This document shows positions 16,260 to 24,641 of a stretch of 34,732 nt of DNA, piece after piece. Positions within the stretch are counted from its first letter, which is position 1. Every line of letters begins with the position of its first letter. The stretch comes from Gloeomargaritaceae cyanobacterium C42_A2020_066. GTDB lineage: Bacteria > Cyanobacteriota > Cyanobacteriia > Gloeomargaritales > Gloeomargaritaceae. Below the pieces are notes generated by a model. It saw nothing but the letters and a program-made list of their open reading frames with translations. It searched no databases and was not told the DNA's origin. The DNA lies in contig JACYLR010000015.1 in NCBI GenBank assembly GCA_015272465.1, forward strand, positions 1-34,732. The letters run 5' to 3'. A program made the translations under genes and the position numbers.

Positions 16260-17696
16260 ATGCGCATCCTTTTTGTGGCCGCTGAGGCTGCTCCCCTGGC
16301 CAAAGTTGGTGGCATGGCTGATGTGGTGGGAACCCTGCCCAAGTTTCTGCGCCGCCTCGGCCACGATGTTCGCATCCTGATGCCCTATTACGGATTTCTA
16401 GAGGCCAAATTGGAGCAGTCACCAACCCCTGTTTGGCAGGGGTTTGCCATGTTTCAGGACTTTACGATCTCTGAAACCCACCTGCCCAAGTCCGATGTAC
16501 CGCTCTACCTGTTTGGCCACCCCGTGTTCAGTGACGGTCAGATTTACTACGGTGACAACGAAGACTGGCGGTTTACCCTGTTCGCCAATGGGGCCGCCGA
16601 GTTTGCCTGGAACTATTGGAAGCCCAATATCATTCACTGCCACGATTGGCACACAGGTATGCTGCCGGTCTGGATGCACCAATCGCCAGACATCACCACC
16701 GTCTTCACGATCCATAACCTGGCCTATCAAGGGCCGTGGCGGTGGCGACTGGAGCAAATGACTTGGGTGCCTTGGTATATGCAGGGGCATAACACCATGG
16801 CGTCAGCTCTCAACTTCGCCGACCGCATCAATACCGTTTCTCCCAACTACGCCCGCCAGATCCAGACCAAGGAGTACGGCGAGGAGTTAGACGGGCTGTT
16901 ACGCTGGCGCAGTCGCGACCTATGGGGCATTCTCAACGGTATTGATACCGATATCTTCAACCCCGAAACCGACCCCCATATCCCGGTCAACTTCACGGCA
17001 GCCACCCTGGATAAACGGGCCAGAAACAAGATCGTGCTCCAGGAGGAAATTGGCCTAGAAATCAATCCCAAGCGCTTTTTAGTGGGTATGGTGAGCCGCT
17101 TGGTCGAGCAGAAGGGCCTTGATCTGCTAATCCAAGTGCTCGACCGCTTCCTGGCCTACTCGGATGCCCAGTTCATCATTCTGGGGACAGGCGAGCGCTA
17201 CTACGAAACCCAATTGTGGCAAATTGCCTCGCGCTATCCCGGTCGTGTCTCTGTCCAGTTGCTGTTTAATGAACCCCTGTCCCGGCGAGTGTATGCGGGC
17301 TGTGATGTCTTCCTGATGCCTTCCCGGTTTGAACCCTGTGGCATCAGCCAGATGATTGCACTGCGGTATGGCTGTGTGCCCATTGTGCGCCGCACTGGGG
17401 GCTTGGTGGATACGGTGTTCCACTCCGATCCAGAAACCCAGACCGGCAATGGTTATTGCTTCGATCGCTACGAACCCCTCGATCTCTACACCTGTATGGT
17501 GCGGGCCTGGGAAGCCTTCCGGTTCAAGTCGGAGTGGCAGGCGCTGCAACGGCGGGGCATGGCGGCTAATTACAGTTGGGATCAGTCGGCACTGGAATAC
17601 CACGCCATGTACAACAGCATCTACGGACTACCGCCCACGGCCGGCCTCCCTGCGGCATCTGATGCAGCTCCTCAGCCTGTGGGCACAGTGGGTTAG
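16260..17696 (+). CDS. glgA: Glycogen synthase (ADP-glucose)
   Basis: GlgA elongates alpha-1,4-glucan chains using ADP-glucose. The 478-residue protein starts [24 protein letters not shown], where the KVGG motif (Lys15) binds the ADP-glucose diphosphate. The C-terminal GT-B domain shows [19 protein letters not shown] and RTGGLVDTV, the GT5 signature. The opening resembles the GlgA1 type of cyanobacteria rather than GlgA2. I chose ATG 16260, preceded by CGGAG at 16251-16255, over an upstream in-frame ATG at 16188 that adds 24 unconserved-looking residues. The hydrolase gene follows after 12 bases. Confidence 0.95.
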   Translation: MRILFVAAEAAPLAKVGGMADVVGTLPKFLRRLGHDVRILMPYYGFLEAKLEQSPTPVWQGFAMFQDFTISETHLPKSDVPLYLFGHPVFSDGQIYYGDNEDWRFTLFANGAAEFAWNYWKPNIIHCHDWHTGMLPVWMHQSPDITTVFTIHNLAYQGPWRWRLEQMTWVPWYMQGHNTMASALNFADRINTVSPNYARQIQTKEYGEELDGLLRWRSRDLWGILNGIDTDIFNPETDPHIPVNFTAATLDKRARNKIVLQEEIGLEINPKRFLVGMVSRLVEQKGLDLLIQVLDRFLAYSDAQFIILGTGERYYETQLWQIASRYPGRVSVQLLFNEPLSRRVYAGCDVFLMPSRFEPCGISQMIALRYGCVPIVRRTGGLVDTVFHSDPETQTGNGYCFDRYEPLDLYTCMVRAWEAFRFKSEWQALQRRGMAANYSWDQSALEYHAMYNSIYGLPPTAGLPAASDAAPQPVGTVG

Positions 17697-17708
17697 GTCG
17701 CATTCCGT

Positions 17709-18674
17709 ATGACGTTTTATCAGACGCCCCCCACCCTGGCTGCTTGGGGAGAGTCCTTGGTGCAGGACACCCTGACCACCTTTGGGCCGGCCGGCCTAGA
17801 GCCTGACCAGTTAGCCCTGACTTGGGTGATCTACGGTGGGCCGGCTGTGGTCAATACGGGTGGGGCCATTGATGCCACCACCTTCTGGCAGACCCCACCC
17901 CTCGGCGTGAGTTATCGCGGGGAGGTGCCTATTTATCCAGCCAGCGTGGTCAAACTGTTTTACCTGGTGGCCCTCCAAGAATGGTTAGAACAAGGCATGA
18001 TCCCCCCCGACCCGGAATTGGAGCGGGCCATGGCGGACATGATTCGCTTCTCCAGCAATGACGCCACAGGATTTCTGATCGATGTCCTGACTGGCACCAC
18101 CAGCGGCCCTGATCTCTCGCCCGGCCCCTATGCCACCTGGCAGTACCAGCGCAACCTGATTAACCGCTACTTTCAGTCTTGGCGGTGGCCGGAGCTGGTG
18201 GGGTGCAATCTCTGCCAGAAAACCTGGGGGGATGGCCCCTACGGACGGGAACGCTCCTTTGTGGGGCCGAAGGGAGAAAACCGCAACAAGCTCACCACCC
18301 TAGGTGCGGCGCGCCTGCTCCACGGCATTGCCGGGGGGGTGGCAGTGAATGGCCAGCGCTCTCAACAGATGATGGATCTGCTGCGGCGTTCCCTGGAGCC
18401 AGAAGACCTAGCAGCAGAACCGGAAAACCAGGTGCAGGGTTTTTTGGGAGAGGGGTTTCCCCCTGGTACTCGCCTGTGGTCAAAAGCGGGGTGGATGAGC
18501 CAGGTACGCCACGATGCAGCTTATGTGGAGCTACCCAACGGGGCAGCCATGACCCTGGTGGTGTTTACAGAGGGCGCTGCCCAGAGTCGCAATGTGGAAC
18601 TATTACCCTGGATTGGGCGCTGGACGGCCGGCCGCTTGCTGGAGACAGACATTACCGCACCCTATGCTCCCTAA
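17709..18674 (+). CDS. Class A beta-lactamase-like serine hydrolase
   Basis: The 321-residue protein has the three motifs of the penicillin-recognising serine hydrolases in order: SVVK at 79-82 (nucleophile Ser79, Lys82), SSN at 115-117 in place of SDN, and KAG at 259-261 in place of KTG. This fits the beta-lactamase2/class A-like family. There is no signal peptide or membrane segment, so it is predicted to be cytoplasmic, which argues against a classical resistance or cell-wall enzyme. It follows glgA by 12 bases and may be co-transcribed. The substrate is unknown. Confidence 0.75.
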   Translation: MTFYQTPPTLAAWGESLVQDTLTTFGPAGLEPDQLALTWVIYGGPAVVNTGGAIDATTFWQTPPLGVSYRGEVPIYPASVVKLFYLVALQEWLEQGMIPPDPELERAMADMIRFSSNDATGFLIDVLTGTTSGPDLSPGPYATWQYQRNLINRYFQSWRWPELVGCNLCQKTWGDGPYGRERSFVGPKGENRNKLTTLGAARLLHGIAGGVAVNGQRSQQMMDLLRRSLEPEDLAAEPENQVQGFLGEGFPPGTRLWSKAGWMSQVRHDAAYVELPNGAAMTLVVFTEGAAQSRNVELLPWIGRWTAGRLLETDITAPYAP

Positions 18675-18746
18675 TCAGGTCGCGATGGAGCCAGAGATCA
18701 ATGGCAGAATGGGTGAGGCTTGGGTAAAGTGACGCGTGTGTAACCT

Positions 18747-19283
18747 ATGGTGCGCCTGTTCTTGGTGGTGGTTTGTTTCCTGTTCACCCTGACGGGTTGC
18801 ACAACCCCTGGGGCGGGCCTTAACCCCTACGTGAACACGGCGAAGGGCTATGAAGTACTGTTTCCCAACGGCTGGGTACAGGTCAAACCTGAAGTGCCCG
18901 GCCCGGATGTGGTCTTCCACGATCTGATTGATCCAGCAGAAACCCTCAGCGTGGTAATCAGTACTGTCAAATCAGGTCGCAACCTGACGGAGTTGGGGAG
19001 TCCGGCGGCAGTGGCCGACCGTTTGCTCAAGGATGTCCTGGCACCGGCAGATTCGGGACGACGGGGTGAGTTACTCGCTGCCGAAAGTCGGCCGGCCGAG
19101 GATCAGACCTATTACATCCTGGAATTCCTCATCCAATCGACCCAAGGCACTCGGCATAACCTTGCCGCAGTGACCACACGCCGCGGCCAACTCTACACGG
19201 TCAATGTTGCTGCCCCGGAAGAACGCTGGCCAAAAGTGGAAGGTACCCTGCGTCAAGCTGTGAATAGCTTCCGGGTTTATTAA
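18747..19283 (+). CDS. CyanoP, PsbP-family photosystem II lipoprotein
   Basis: The 178-residue protein starts with a short signal peptide and a lipobox LTGC (Cys18), so it is predicted to be lipid-anchored on the lumenal side of the thylakoid. The mature part GLNPYVNTAKGYEVLFPNGW is the PsbP-family opening, followed by GPDVVFHDLID and SVVISTVKSG, and it ends with VEGTLRQAVNSFRVY. CyanoP is an assembly-associated factor of photosystem II in cyanobacteria rather than a stoichiometric oxygen-evolving subunit. The start is ATG 18747, with no strong ribosome-binding site. The gene is convergent with the FkbM gene. Confidence 0.9.
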   Translation: MVRLFLVVVCFLFTLTGCTTPGAGLNPYVNTAKGYEVLFPNGWVQVKPEVPGPDVVFHDLIDPAETLSVVISTVKSGRNLTELGSPAAVADRLLKDVLAPADSGRRGELLAAESRPAEDQTYYILEFLIQSTQGTRHNLAAVTTRRGQLYTVNVAAPEERWPKVEGTLRQAVNSFRVY

Positions 19284-19317
19284 GGCTGACATTCCCAAGG
19301 CTGGGAAATCCAGGAGA

Positions 19318-19346
19318 AAGCTTAACACCAAGGGTTAGTCAAGCTT
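19318..19346. terminator. Imperfect hairpin between convergent genes
   Basis: AAGCTT followed by AAC, a short loop, then GTT and AAGCTT form an imperfect inverted repeat between the CyanoP and FkbM genes, overlapping the FkbM stop. It could serve as a bidirectional terminator, but the stem is interrupted. Confidence 0.3.
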
Positions 19347-20361
19347 TAAAGCGAGGGCTACTGGGTTCACTTGAATTCAGTCTCTGCATGATAGGTAAGT
19401 TATCTAAGTCCTGGGCCAATTTTGGAAATTGACAGAGGGCTTCCCGTATTGCGGGTGTCATGTTCCATCGAGGATTCTCACCATGCAGCAGTGTCAGGTG
19501 CTCTAGTAGCTCGGCGCAAAAATCGCAAGCTCCATGCACTTCAGCAATACAAGCCAGCTTCAGCAGTTTCTCAGGGCTTAAAAAGCGGGGATCATAGTCC
19601 GGTTGCAGCGGATCTCGTAAGTAGAGAGCATCCCCCCACAGAAACTGCTGTAGTCCCTTCGCGGGGGCTAGGGGAGAGCAACCGCGGCCTCGAGTTGCCA
19701 CTCCGAAAGTGAACAGACTAAAACCTATCGTTCGCATGTAGCTATCAACATCACTGAATAGGGGTTGTCCCAGGTAGAGTGGTTGATAGCAAACCTCAGC
19801 TACAACTCCCAGAGTTGCTGCGTCCAGAAGCCGCGCCGCCCCTTTCAGGACGTCCAGATCAGCCCCTTGGACATCAGTCTTGATAAAGTCGATCTCGCCT
19901 AGATTATTTTCCTGGGCAAAAGTATCGAGTGTTGTAGTTTCCACCTGAAGGGTAAAGTCAAGGCCCATCAAGCTCCACAACTCCACCCCTGAGTTGAGAT
20001 CCTTCAAGCGGCGGGCGAAATGCTCATTGGGTGGGTAGAGTGAACTGCACATGGGGGCTTTGGTGACATATAGTGTCTTCTCACCCACCTCCGCACTGAG
20101 GGCGAGCGGGAAATGCTCCTCCTGCCAGGGAAAGGACTGCGCCAGCATATTGGCTTCTTCACAGGCGTCGGCATCAGCATCAAAGCCGTACACCTTCAGA
20201 TTGGGGACAAAATAGCTCCAGTTTGACTTGCCCAGATCATCCTGTTCTGAAAGTTTACGAGACCCCACAAAGCAAATGGTCATGGTTATCCCGTCCAGGT
20301 AACCCATCTGCTTGAGGTAGGGGAGAAACGCGGCCTGGGGCATATTCCCGCAGCACTCCAT
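19339..20361 (-). CDS. FkbM-family methyltransferase domain protein
   Basis: This is a SAM-dependent methyltransferase of the FkbM type, often found in polysaccharide or natural-product clusters. Visible signatures are VYGFDADADACEEAN (about 57-71), which is the SAM-binding strand with its acidic residue, and DFIKTDVQGADLDVLKGA (158-175), the FkbM hallmark. The C-terminal part (about 265-340) is helical and carries AEVHGACDFCAELLEHL, without recognisable family. The start is uncertain: ATG 20361 is used here, with TTG 20367 and ATG 20343 as alternatives. No GGCCGGCC occurs in it, unlike most of its neighbours. The acceptor is unknown. Confidence 0.8.
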   Translation of the reverse strand: MECCGNMPQAAFLPYLKQMGYLDGITMTICFVGSRKLSEQDDLGKSNWSYFVPNLKVYGFDADADACEEANMLAQSFPWQEEHFPLALSAEVGEKTLYVTKAPMCSSLYPPNEHFARRLKDLNSGVELWSLMGLDFTLQVETTTLDTFAQENNLGEIDFIKTDVQGADLDVLKGAARLLDAATLGVVAEVCYQPLYLGQPLFSDVDSYMRTIGFSLFTFGVATRGRGCSPLAPAKGLQQFLWGDALYLRDPLQPDYDPRFLSPEKLLKLACIAEVHGACDFCAELLEHLTLLHGENPRWNMTPAIREALCQFPKLAQDLDNLPIMQRLNSSEPSSPRFKA

Positions 20362-20444
20362 GCACAAGACTGGCCTCAGCTTACCCCAGACTCACCTGAA
20401 TCCGGCTTCTGGTTAAAGTACCTGAAAGGATAATCCCCCTGAGC

Positions 20445-21381
20445 CTAGGGACGCTCATGCAGAAACCAACGGTGGGTGTGCAGCAGGGAACGGGCGTGAT
20501 CTCGGAGGCAAACGCCCGGCAAGAGTGTAGTACAGGGTGCAAGGGTCTCCTGTTCCCAGGCCAGTTGCAGCGCCTCTTCGGGAGTCTCTGGCAGTCGTGT
20601 CGTGATCAGTTCCAGCATCGTCCCGTAGTGGGCCACCAATTCGGCCCCATAGCGGAGATGCCAATGGTGCAGCATCGCAACCGTGAGCTGGCTGCTGTGG
20701 GATTCGGAGCCAAACCAGTGGATGTAGGCCGAACCTTCCCAGGAACGAGGGGAAGGCATCAAGAGTAACACCAGTCCGTCGGCATGGGCGTCGAACCAAT
20801 CTAGATAGGTCAGATCATCGGTTTTGAGTGCCAGAGCATCGGCAACGTTGTGGCGCTCCCACTCAAAAAAACACCGCTCTAGACCAAAGTGGGAATGGAT
20901 ATGCTGAGAAGTCAAAAAGTCTTCGGGATGCTCAATGGCGGGTGTGACCCCAAAGCGCCGCTGGGTATAAGGCGATTTCCAGTTCATCGACGAGGTTTGC
21001 CTCGGACTGGCTGGCCAAAGCGTTAAGTTCGGCTTCGCTATCCAGACTGGCGGCCGCCGCAATCACATCTGCCGGCGTGTCACCCGAACGGTCTCCTTTC
21101 ATCCGTTCCCATTGGAAGGCACTCCGGTCGAAAAAATCTGCTGCTGCTACGGTCGCTTCCCAGGAACTGGCCTTAGACCAGGAGGTGGTCAATAGGGGCC
21201 AGCGGTCGGTCTGGGGCATCAGTCCCCGCAGCAGGAACCACGTGCTGACAGGGTCTTCGGTGGGAATATCAATTGCAAAGGCAATCTCGGCGGTGCCAGA
21301 AACCTCTAGGGTGGCAACAGCCGCATCGACTAGGTGTGTCTGACTGAGCAGATCACGCAGGGTAGGTTCATCCTGGATCAC
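20445..21381 (-). pseudogene. DUF4253-type gene interrupted by a +1 frameshift
   Basis: Two overlapping frames together look like one protein of about 311 residues. Frame one runs from GTG 21381 (AGGGAG upstream) and encodes DIPTEDPVSTWFLLRGLMPQTDRWPLL, ending out of frame at 20932. Frame two continues to 20445 and encodes HWHLRYGAELVAHYGTMLEL followed by RLPETPEEALQLAWEQE, the C-terminal pattern of DUF4253. Dropping one C from the CCC run at 20963-20965 joins them as IALYQRRFGVTPAIEHPEDF. The length of 937 bases is one more than a multiple of three, which fits a single-base insertion. It may be a real pseudogene, a sequencing error or, less likely, programmed frameshifting. Confidence 0.7.
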
Positions 21382-21404
21382 GGTTGCCCACTCCCTTAAT
21401 TTGA

Positions 21405-21475
<71 letters not shown>

Positions 21476-21543
21476 GAATCCTTCGAGTCTATAACTCTAG
21501 CAGATGGCTTTGGATCTCCACAATCGACCTGCTCTCGGCGAAC

Positions 21544-22155
21544 TCACTGCTTAGGGGCCTGAAACCAGTGTCGTAACAACAGAAAACCCCCTAGACTGGC
21601 CAAAATCCCAAGCAGAACCAGTTTGGAGACCGGCCCCAGGTATTCGTCCACGAGTTCATAGCGACTGCCCAGAACATACCCCGCCCCGGTGAGGAAGGCT
21701 GTCCACAGGGCTGTACCCAGGGTTGAGTAGAGCACAAAGGGGAGGAGCGCCATCCGGTTGACACCCGCGGGGGCAGAAATGAGCGTCCGAATACCGGGCA
21801 CCAATCGGCCAAAGAAGACGGTAAGGCTACCGTAACGCCTGAACCAAATCAGCGTGCGCTCCACATCAGCACGGCTTACTGAGATCCACTTGCCGTACTG
21901 GTCTGCCCAGTGCTTAAGTCGGACTTCCCCCAACCAGACGCCGCCGTAGTACCAGGGGAAAGCCCCCAAAAGCGTGCCACTGATTCCTGCCACCAGAGCT
22001 GGCCCCCATTCCATCTTGCCTTGGAAGATGGTGAAGCCCGCTAGGGGCATAATCAGTTCGGAGGGAATCGGCGGGAAGAGATTCTCCAGGAACATCAGCA
22101 GGAAAATACCCCCGTAGCCGAGGGATGTCATCAGGCCGGTAATCCACTCCTGCAT
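21544..22155 (-). CDS. DedA-family membrane protein
   Basis: The 203-residue polytopic membrane protein matches the DedA/VTT (SNARE-associated) family, whose members include undecaprenyl-phosphate flippases. Family features are ENLFPPIPSELIMPLAGF near residues 24-41, FPWYYGGVWLGE near 77-88, and the re-entrant-loop segment FFGRLVPGIRTLISAPAG with its conserved Arg near 127-144. The start ATG 22155 lies five bases after the stop of the DUF3386 gene, so the two are probably coupled. The tRNA-Cys gene lies 68 bases downstream. Confidence 0.92.
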   Translation of the reverse strand: MQEWITGLMTSLGYGGIFLLMFLENLFPPIPSELIMPLAGFTIFQGKMEWGPALVAGISGTLLGAFPWYYGGVWLGEVRLKHWADQYGKWISVSRADVERTLIWFRRYGSLTVFFGRLVPGIRTLISAPAGVNRMALLPFVLYSTLGTALWTAFLTGAGYVLGSRYELVDEYLGPVSKLVLLGILASLGGFLLLRHWFQAPKQ

Positions 22156-22160
22156 TGGGT

Positions 22161-22805
22161 TCAGGGCAACAGGTGCAAGTTCTGAAATTCCAGGGTTGTG
22201 GTGGTCATTTGATCCCCACTGGCCACGGTCAGGACTTGGCGCTGGAGCAGGTAATAGCGGCCGGCCGAGGTATAGCTGTCTTGAAAGTCCACTTCCCGCA
22301 CCAGTTCACCCGTATCTGCCTGCCGAAACACGGCCTGGTAGTGGGTGGGTAGATACCCCTGCGGTGTTTGCTCCCAGGCGAGGGTATCGATGGTGAAGGT
22401 CATCCCCCCCATGGTACGACTCACCTGGGTGATCACTGGCCCAGTCACTCGGTAGTGGGATCCCATGGCATCACCCCGGACTTGGATGGCAACGGAGCCA
22501 TCAGCCCCTTGATCACCTAGAGAAAACTCGTTGCGACTGTGGGCTTGGGCAAAGGACTGGCGGCGACGATGGGTCATCACGTCCTGAACTTGACGCTCCA
22601 GCAACTGCCGGGTTTCATCATCATCGACCTTGGAAATCTCAAATTTCAGGTCTGCCCCAATGCACACATGCCCGCGATGGGCCACCTCTCCCTGGTGGAC
22701 AACCACATCCGCTTCGAACCCGGGGAAGGCTTCATCCCAGGTGTAGCGGTTTTCGTAGGCGGTTTGAAACAGGTCACGGGCGCTGAGGGTTACAGTCATA
22801 GTCAT
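22161..22805 (-). CDS. DUF3386-family protein
   Basis: The 214-residue protein resembles DUF3386, known from cyanobacteria and plants and without assigned activity. The opening SARDLFQTAYENRYTWDEAFPGFEADV is the recognisable part; the rest is predicted mostly beta (RTMGGMTFTID, REVDFQDSYTSAGRYYLLQRQ). It has no signal peptide or membrane segment. ATG 22805 or ATG 22799 is the likely start; an upstream open extension to 22943 runs into the divergent ferredoxin gene and is rejected. It is followed directly by the DedA gene. Confidence 0.75.
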   Translation of the reverse strand: MTMTVTLSARDLFQTAYENRYTWDEAFPGFEADVVVHQGEVAHRGHVCIGADLKFEISKVDDDETRQLLERQVQDVMTHRRRQSFAQAHSRNEFSLGDQGADGSVAIQVRGDAMGSHYRVTGPVITQVSRTMGGMTFTIDTLAWEQTPQGYLPTHYQAVFRQADTGELVREVDFQDSYTSAGRYYLLQRQVLTVASGDQMTTTTLEFQNLHLLP

Positions 22806-22887
22806 TGCCACTGACGGGCAAACTCTCTGAAGTGACGGGCTAAGATCCAGGTCGAAGCCAGTTCCAGTGTACTCCCCCGGCCGGCCG

Positions 22888-23292
22888 ATGAAAAAACGGG
22901 TAACCCTGACTTTCCCCCGCCAAGTGGTGCAAATGCCCGTCACCTACCGGCTGGCTAAGGATTTCAACGTGGCGGCGAATATCATCCGCGCCCAAGTGGC
23001 CCCTAACCAGGTGGGCAAGCTGGTGGTGGAACTGTCGGGCGATATTGATCAACTGGAGGCCGCTCTGGACTGGCTAGGGCAGCAGGGCATCGAAATTGGC
23101 CTGACGAGCCGGGAAATTACGATTGACGAGGAGAGTTGTGTCCACTGCGGCCTGTGTACCGGGGTCTGCCCAACCCAGGCCCTCACCCTGGATAAGCACA
23201 CCTGGCTGTTGAATTTTGCTCGCAGTCGCTGCATCGTTTGCGAGCAGTGCATCCCCACCTGCCCTGTCGTCGCCATTTCCACTCAGTTCTAA
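22888..23292 (+). CDS. NIL-domain 2x[4Fe-4S] ferredoxin
   Basis: The 134-residue protein has an N-terminal NIL domain (about 1-78, beginning RVTLTFP), a ligand- or metal-binding-like fold also seen in methionine importer ATPases. A bacterial-type ferredoxin domain follows with two CxxCxxCxxxCP clusters: Cys84, 87, 90, 94 and Cys115, 118, 121, 125. Such NIL-ferredoxins occur widely in cyanobacteria; the partner is not known. The start is uncertain. ATG 22888 has a GGCCGGCC octamer at 22879-22886 where a ribosome-binding site would be, and in-frame GTG 22867 has no ribosome-binding site either. Confidence 0.88.
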   Translation: MKKRVTLTFPRQVVQMPVTYRLAKDFNVAANIIRAQVAPNQVGKLVVELSGDIDQLEAALDWLGQQGIEIGLTSREITIDEESCVHCGLCTGVCPTQALTLDKHTWLLNFARSRCIVCEQCIPTCPVVAISTQF

Positions 23293-23337
23293 GCCCAGAA
23301 TCGCCCTAAAATTAAGTCCGGTGACTGGAGGATAGGG

Positions 23338-24030
23338 ATGACCAGCCCCCTCGCCCGTGGACTCATCGTCTCCTGCCAAGCTGAAGGCGATAGCCCCTTC
23401 AATAGCCCAGAGTTTATCGCCGCCTTTGCCCAGGCTGCGGAGCAAGGGGGGGCAGTGGGGGTGCGGATTTGCAGTCCCCCCAACCTGCGTGCTGTGCGCC
23501 AAGTAACTGCACTACCCATCATGGGCCTCAGCAAAGGCAACTACCCCAATGGCGATGTGCTGATTACGCCGACCCTCGCCGATGCTGAAGCCCTGATTGG
23601 AGCAGGTGCTGACTTCATTGCCCTAGACGCCACCCAGCGCCCCCGACCCCAGGGCCTCCTAGGTACCGAGATGGTGCGGCTGTGCAAGCAGGCATTCCCT
23701 GCCATACCTCTTCTGGCTGATATTGCCACTCTGGAAGAAGGACTTGCTGCCGCGGCCGCCGGGGCTGACTACGTAGCTACTACCCTGGCAGGCTATACGC
23801 CCGAGACCCGGGGACGCTATGGCCCCGGCCCAGCCCTGGATCTTGTGGCCCAACTGGCGGCCCAATTGAGCGTTCCCGTCATTGCCGAAGGCCGCATCCG
23901 TACACCCCAAGAAGCCTCCCAAGCTCTAACTGCGGGTGCTTGGGCTGTAGTGGTTGGCACCGCCATTACCCGCCCGATTGCCCTCGTAGAGAGTTTTGTG
24001 GCCGCCCTGCCCGCCAACTCAACCCCGTGA
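23338..24030 (+). CDS. nanE: Putative N-acetylmannosamine-6-phosphate 2-epimerase
   Basis: The 230-residue TIM-barrel protein matches NanE, which converts N-acetylmannosamine-6-phosphate to N-acetylglucosamine-6-phosphate. Typical segments are RGLIVSCQA at the start, GAVGVRICSPPNLRAVR, LPIMGLSKGNYPN, ALDATQRPRPQG, LLADIATLEEG, TTLAGYTP and VIAEGRIRTPQEA, ending with VVVGTAITRP. ATG 23338 is preceded by GGAGG at a good distance. No other sialic-acid catabolic genes (nanA, nanK) are nearby, so the source of substrate is unclear; amino-sugar or cell-wall recycling is possible. Confidence 0.92.
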   Translation: MTSPLARGLIVSCQAEGDSPFNSPEFIAAFAQAAEQGGAVGVRICSPPNLRAVRQVTALPIMGLSKGNYPNGDVLITPTLADAEALIGAGADFIALDATQRPRPQGLLGTEMVRLCKQAFPAIPLLADIATLEEGLAAAAAGADYVATTLAGYTPETRGRYGPGPALDLVAQLAAQLSVPVIAEGRIRTPQEASQALTAGAWAVVVGTAITRPIALVESFVAALPANSTP

Positions 24031-24077
24031 CCGGGCACCCTGGGTTACAATCCAGGCGTGGTGCTGGGGAGAACGAC

Positions 24078-24641
24078 ATGGGCATCCGCCTAGGGCTGGT
24101 CAGTGTGGGTCTGGTGCTGGTCGGTACCCTCGTACCCCAAGTTCAGGCCAGAGAAAGCCGAGTGGCTCTGAATAGCTGGCAGGCAGCCTCCTTTCCCGTC
24201 GAAAGTTTCCATAGTTACACCTCTGGCTATGGCCCCCGCGGAGATGGCTTCCACTACGGCCTGGATATTGCTGCCCCTGAAGGCAGTTACATCCGCAATT
24301 GGTGGGCCGGCCGGGTTGTTGAAGTGGCCAACGCTGGGAACTGCGGCACCATGGTGGTTGTAGAATCCGGGCCCTGGGAACACGTCTATTGCCATTTGCG
24401 CGGTCGGCCCGTGACCACCCGGCAGGGCACCGTTTTAGAAGATCCGGGGAGTGGTTTGCAGGTCTACGAAGGCCAGGTTGTAGCAGCGGGCACCCGTATT
24501 GGACGTGTTGGGATGACCGGGCGTACTACGGGGCCGCACCTGCACTGGGGACTGAAGTACGCGGGATCGTGGGTCGATCCGGCCGTTGTCCTCAGGGCGA
24601 TGTATAGCCAGCAGCAGGCCCAACTGCGGCGGCAATCCTAG
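24078..24641 (+). CDS. M23-family (LytM-type) peptidase, secreted
   Basis: The 187-residue protein begins with a signal peptide ([16 protein letters not shown], cleavage near VQA-RE). The mature domain has the M23 zinc-site motifs HYGLDIAAP and HLHWG, plus HVYCHLRG, so the metal ligands of a LytM-type endopeptidase are present and it is likely active on peptidoglycan cross-links. The ATG at 24078 follows GGGGAGA. The open frame extends upstream to 23940 inside nanE, but that part lacks a ribosome-binding site and signal-like sequence. Its last 50 bases overlap the 3' end of ftsH on the other strand. Confidence 0.9.
   Translation: MGIRLGLVSVGLVLVGTLVPQVQARESRVALNSWQAASFPVESFHSYTSGYGPRGDGFHYGLDIAAPEGSYIRNWWAGRVVEVANAGNCGTMVVVESGPWEHVYCHLRGRPVTTRQGTVLEDPGSGLQVYEGQVVAAGTRIGRVGMTGRTTGPHLHWGLKYAGSWVDPAVVLRAMYSQQQAQLRRQS

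Noticed and set aside
22806-22943. N-terminal extension of the DUF3386 protein
   Set aside because: It would overlap the divergent ferredoxin gene, and DUF3386 similarity begins only at the downstream ATG.
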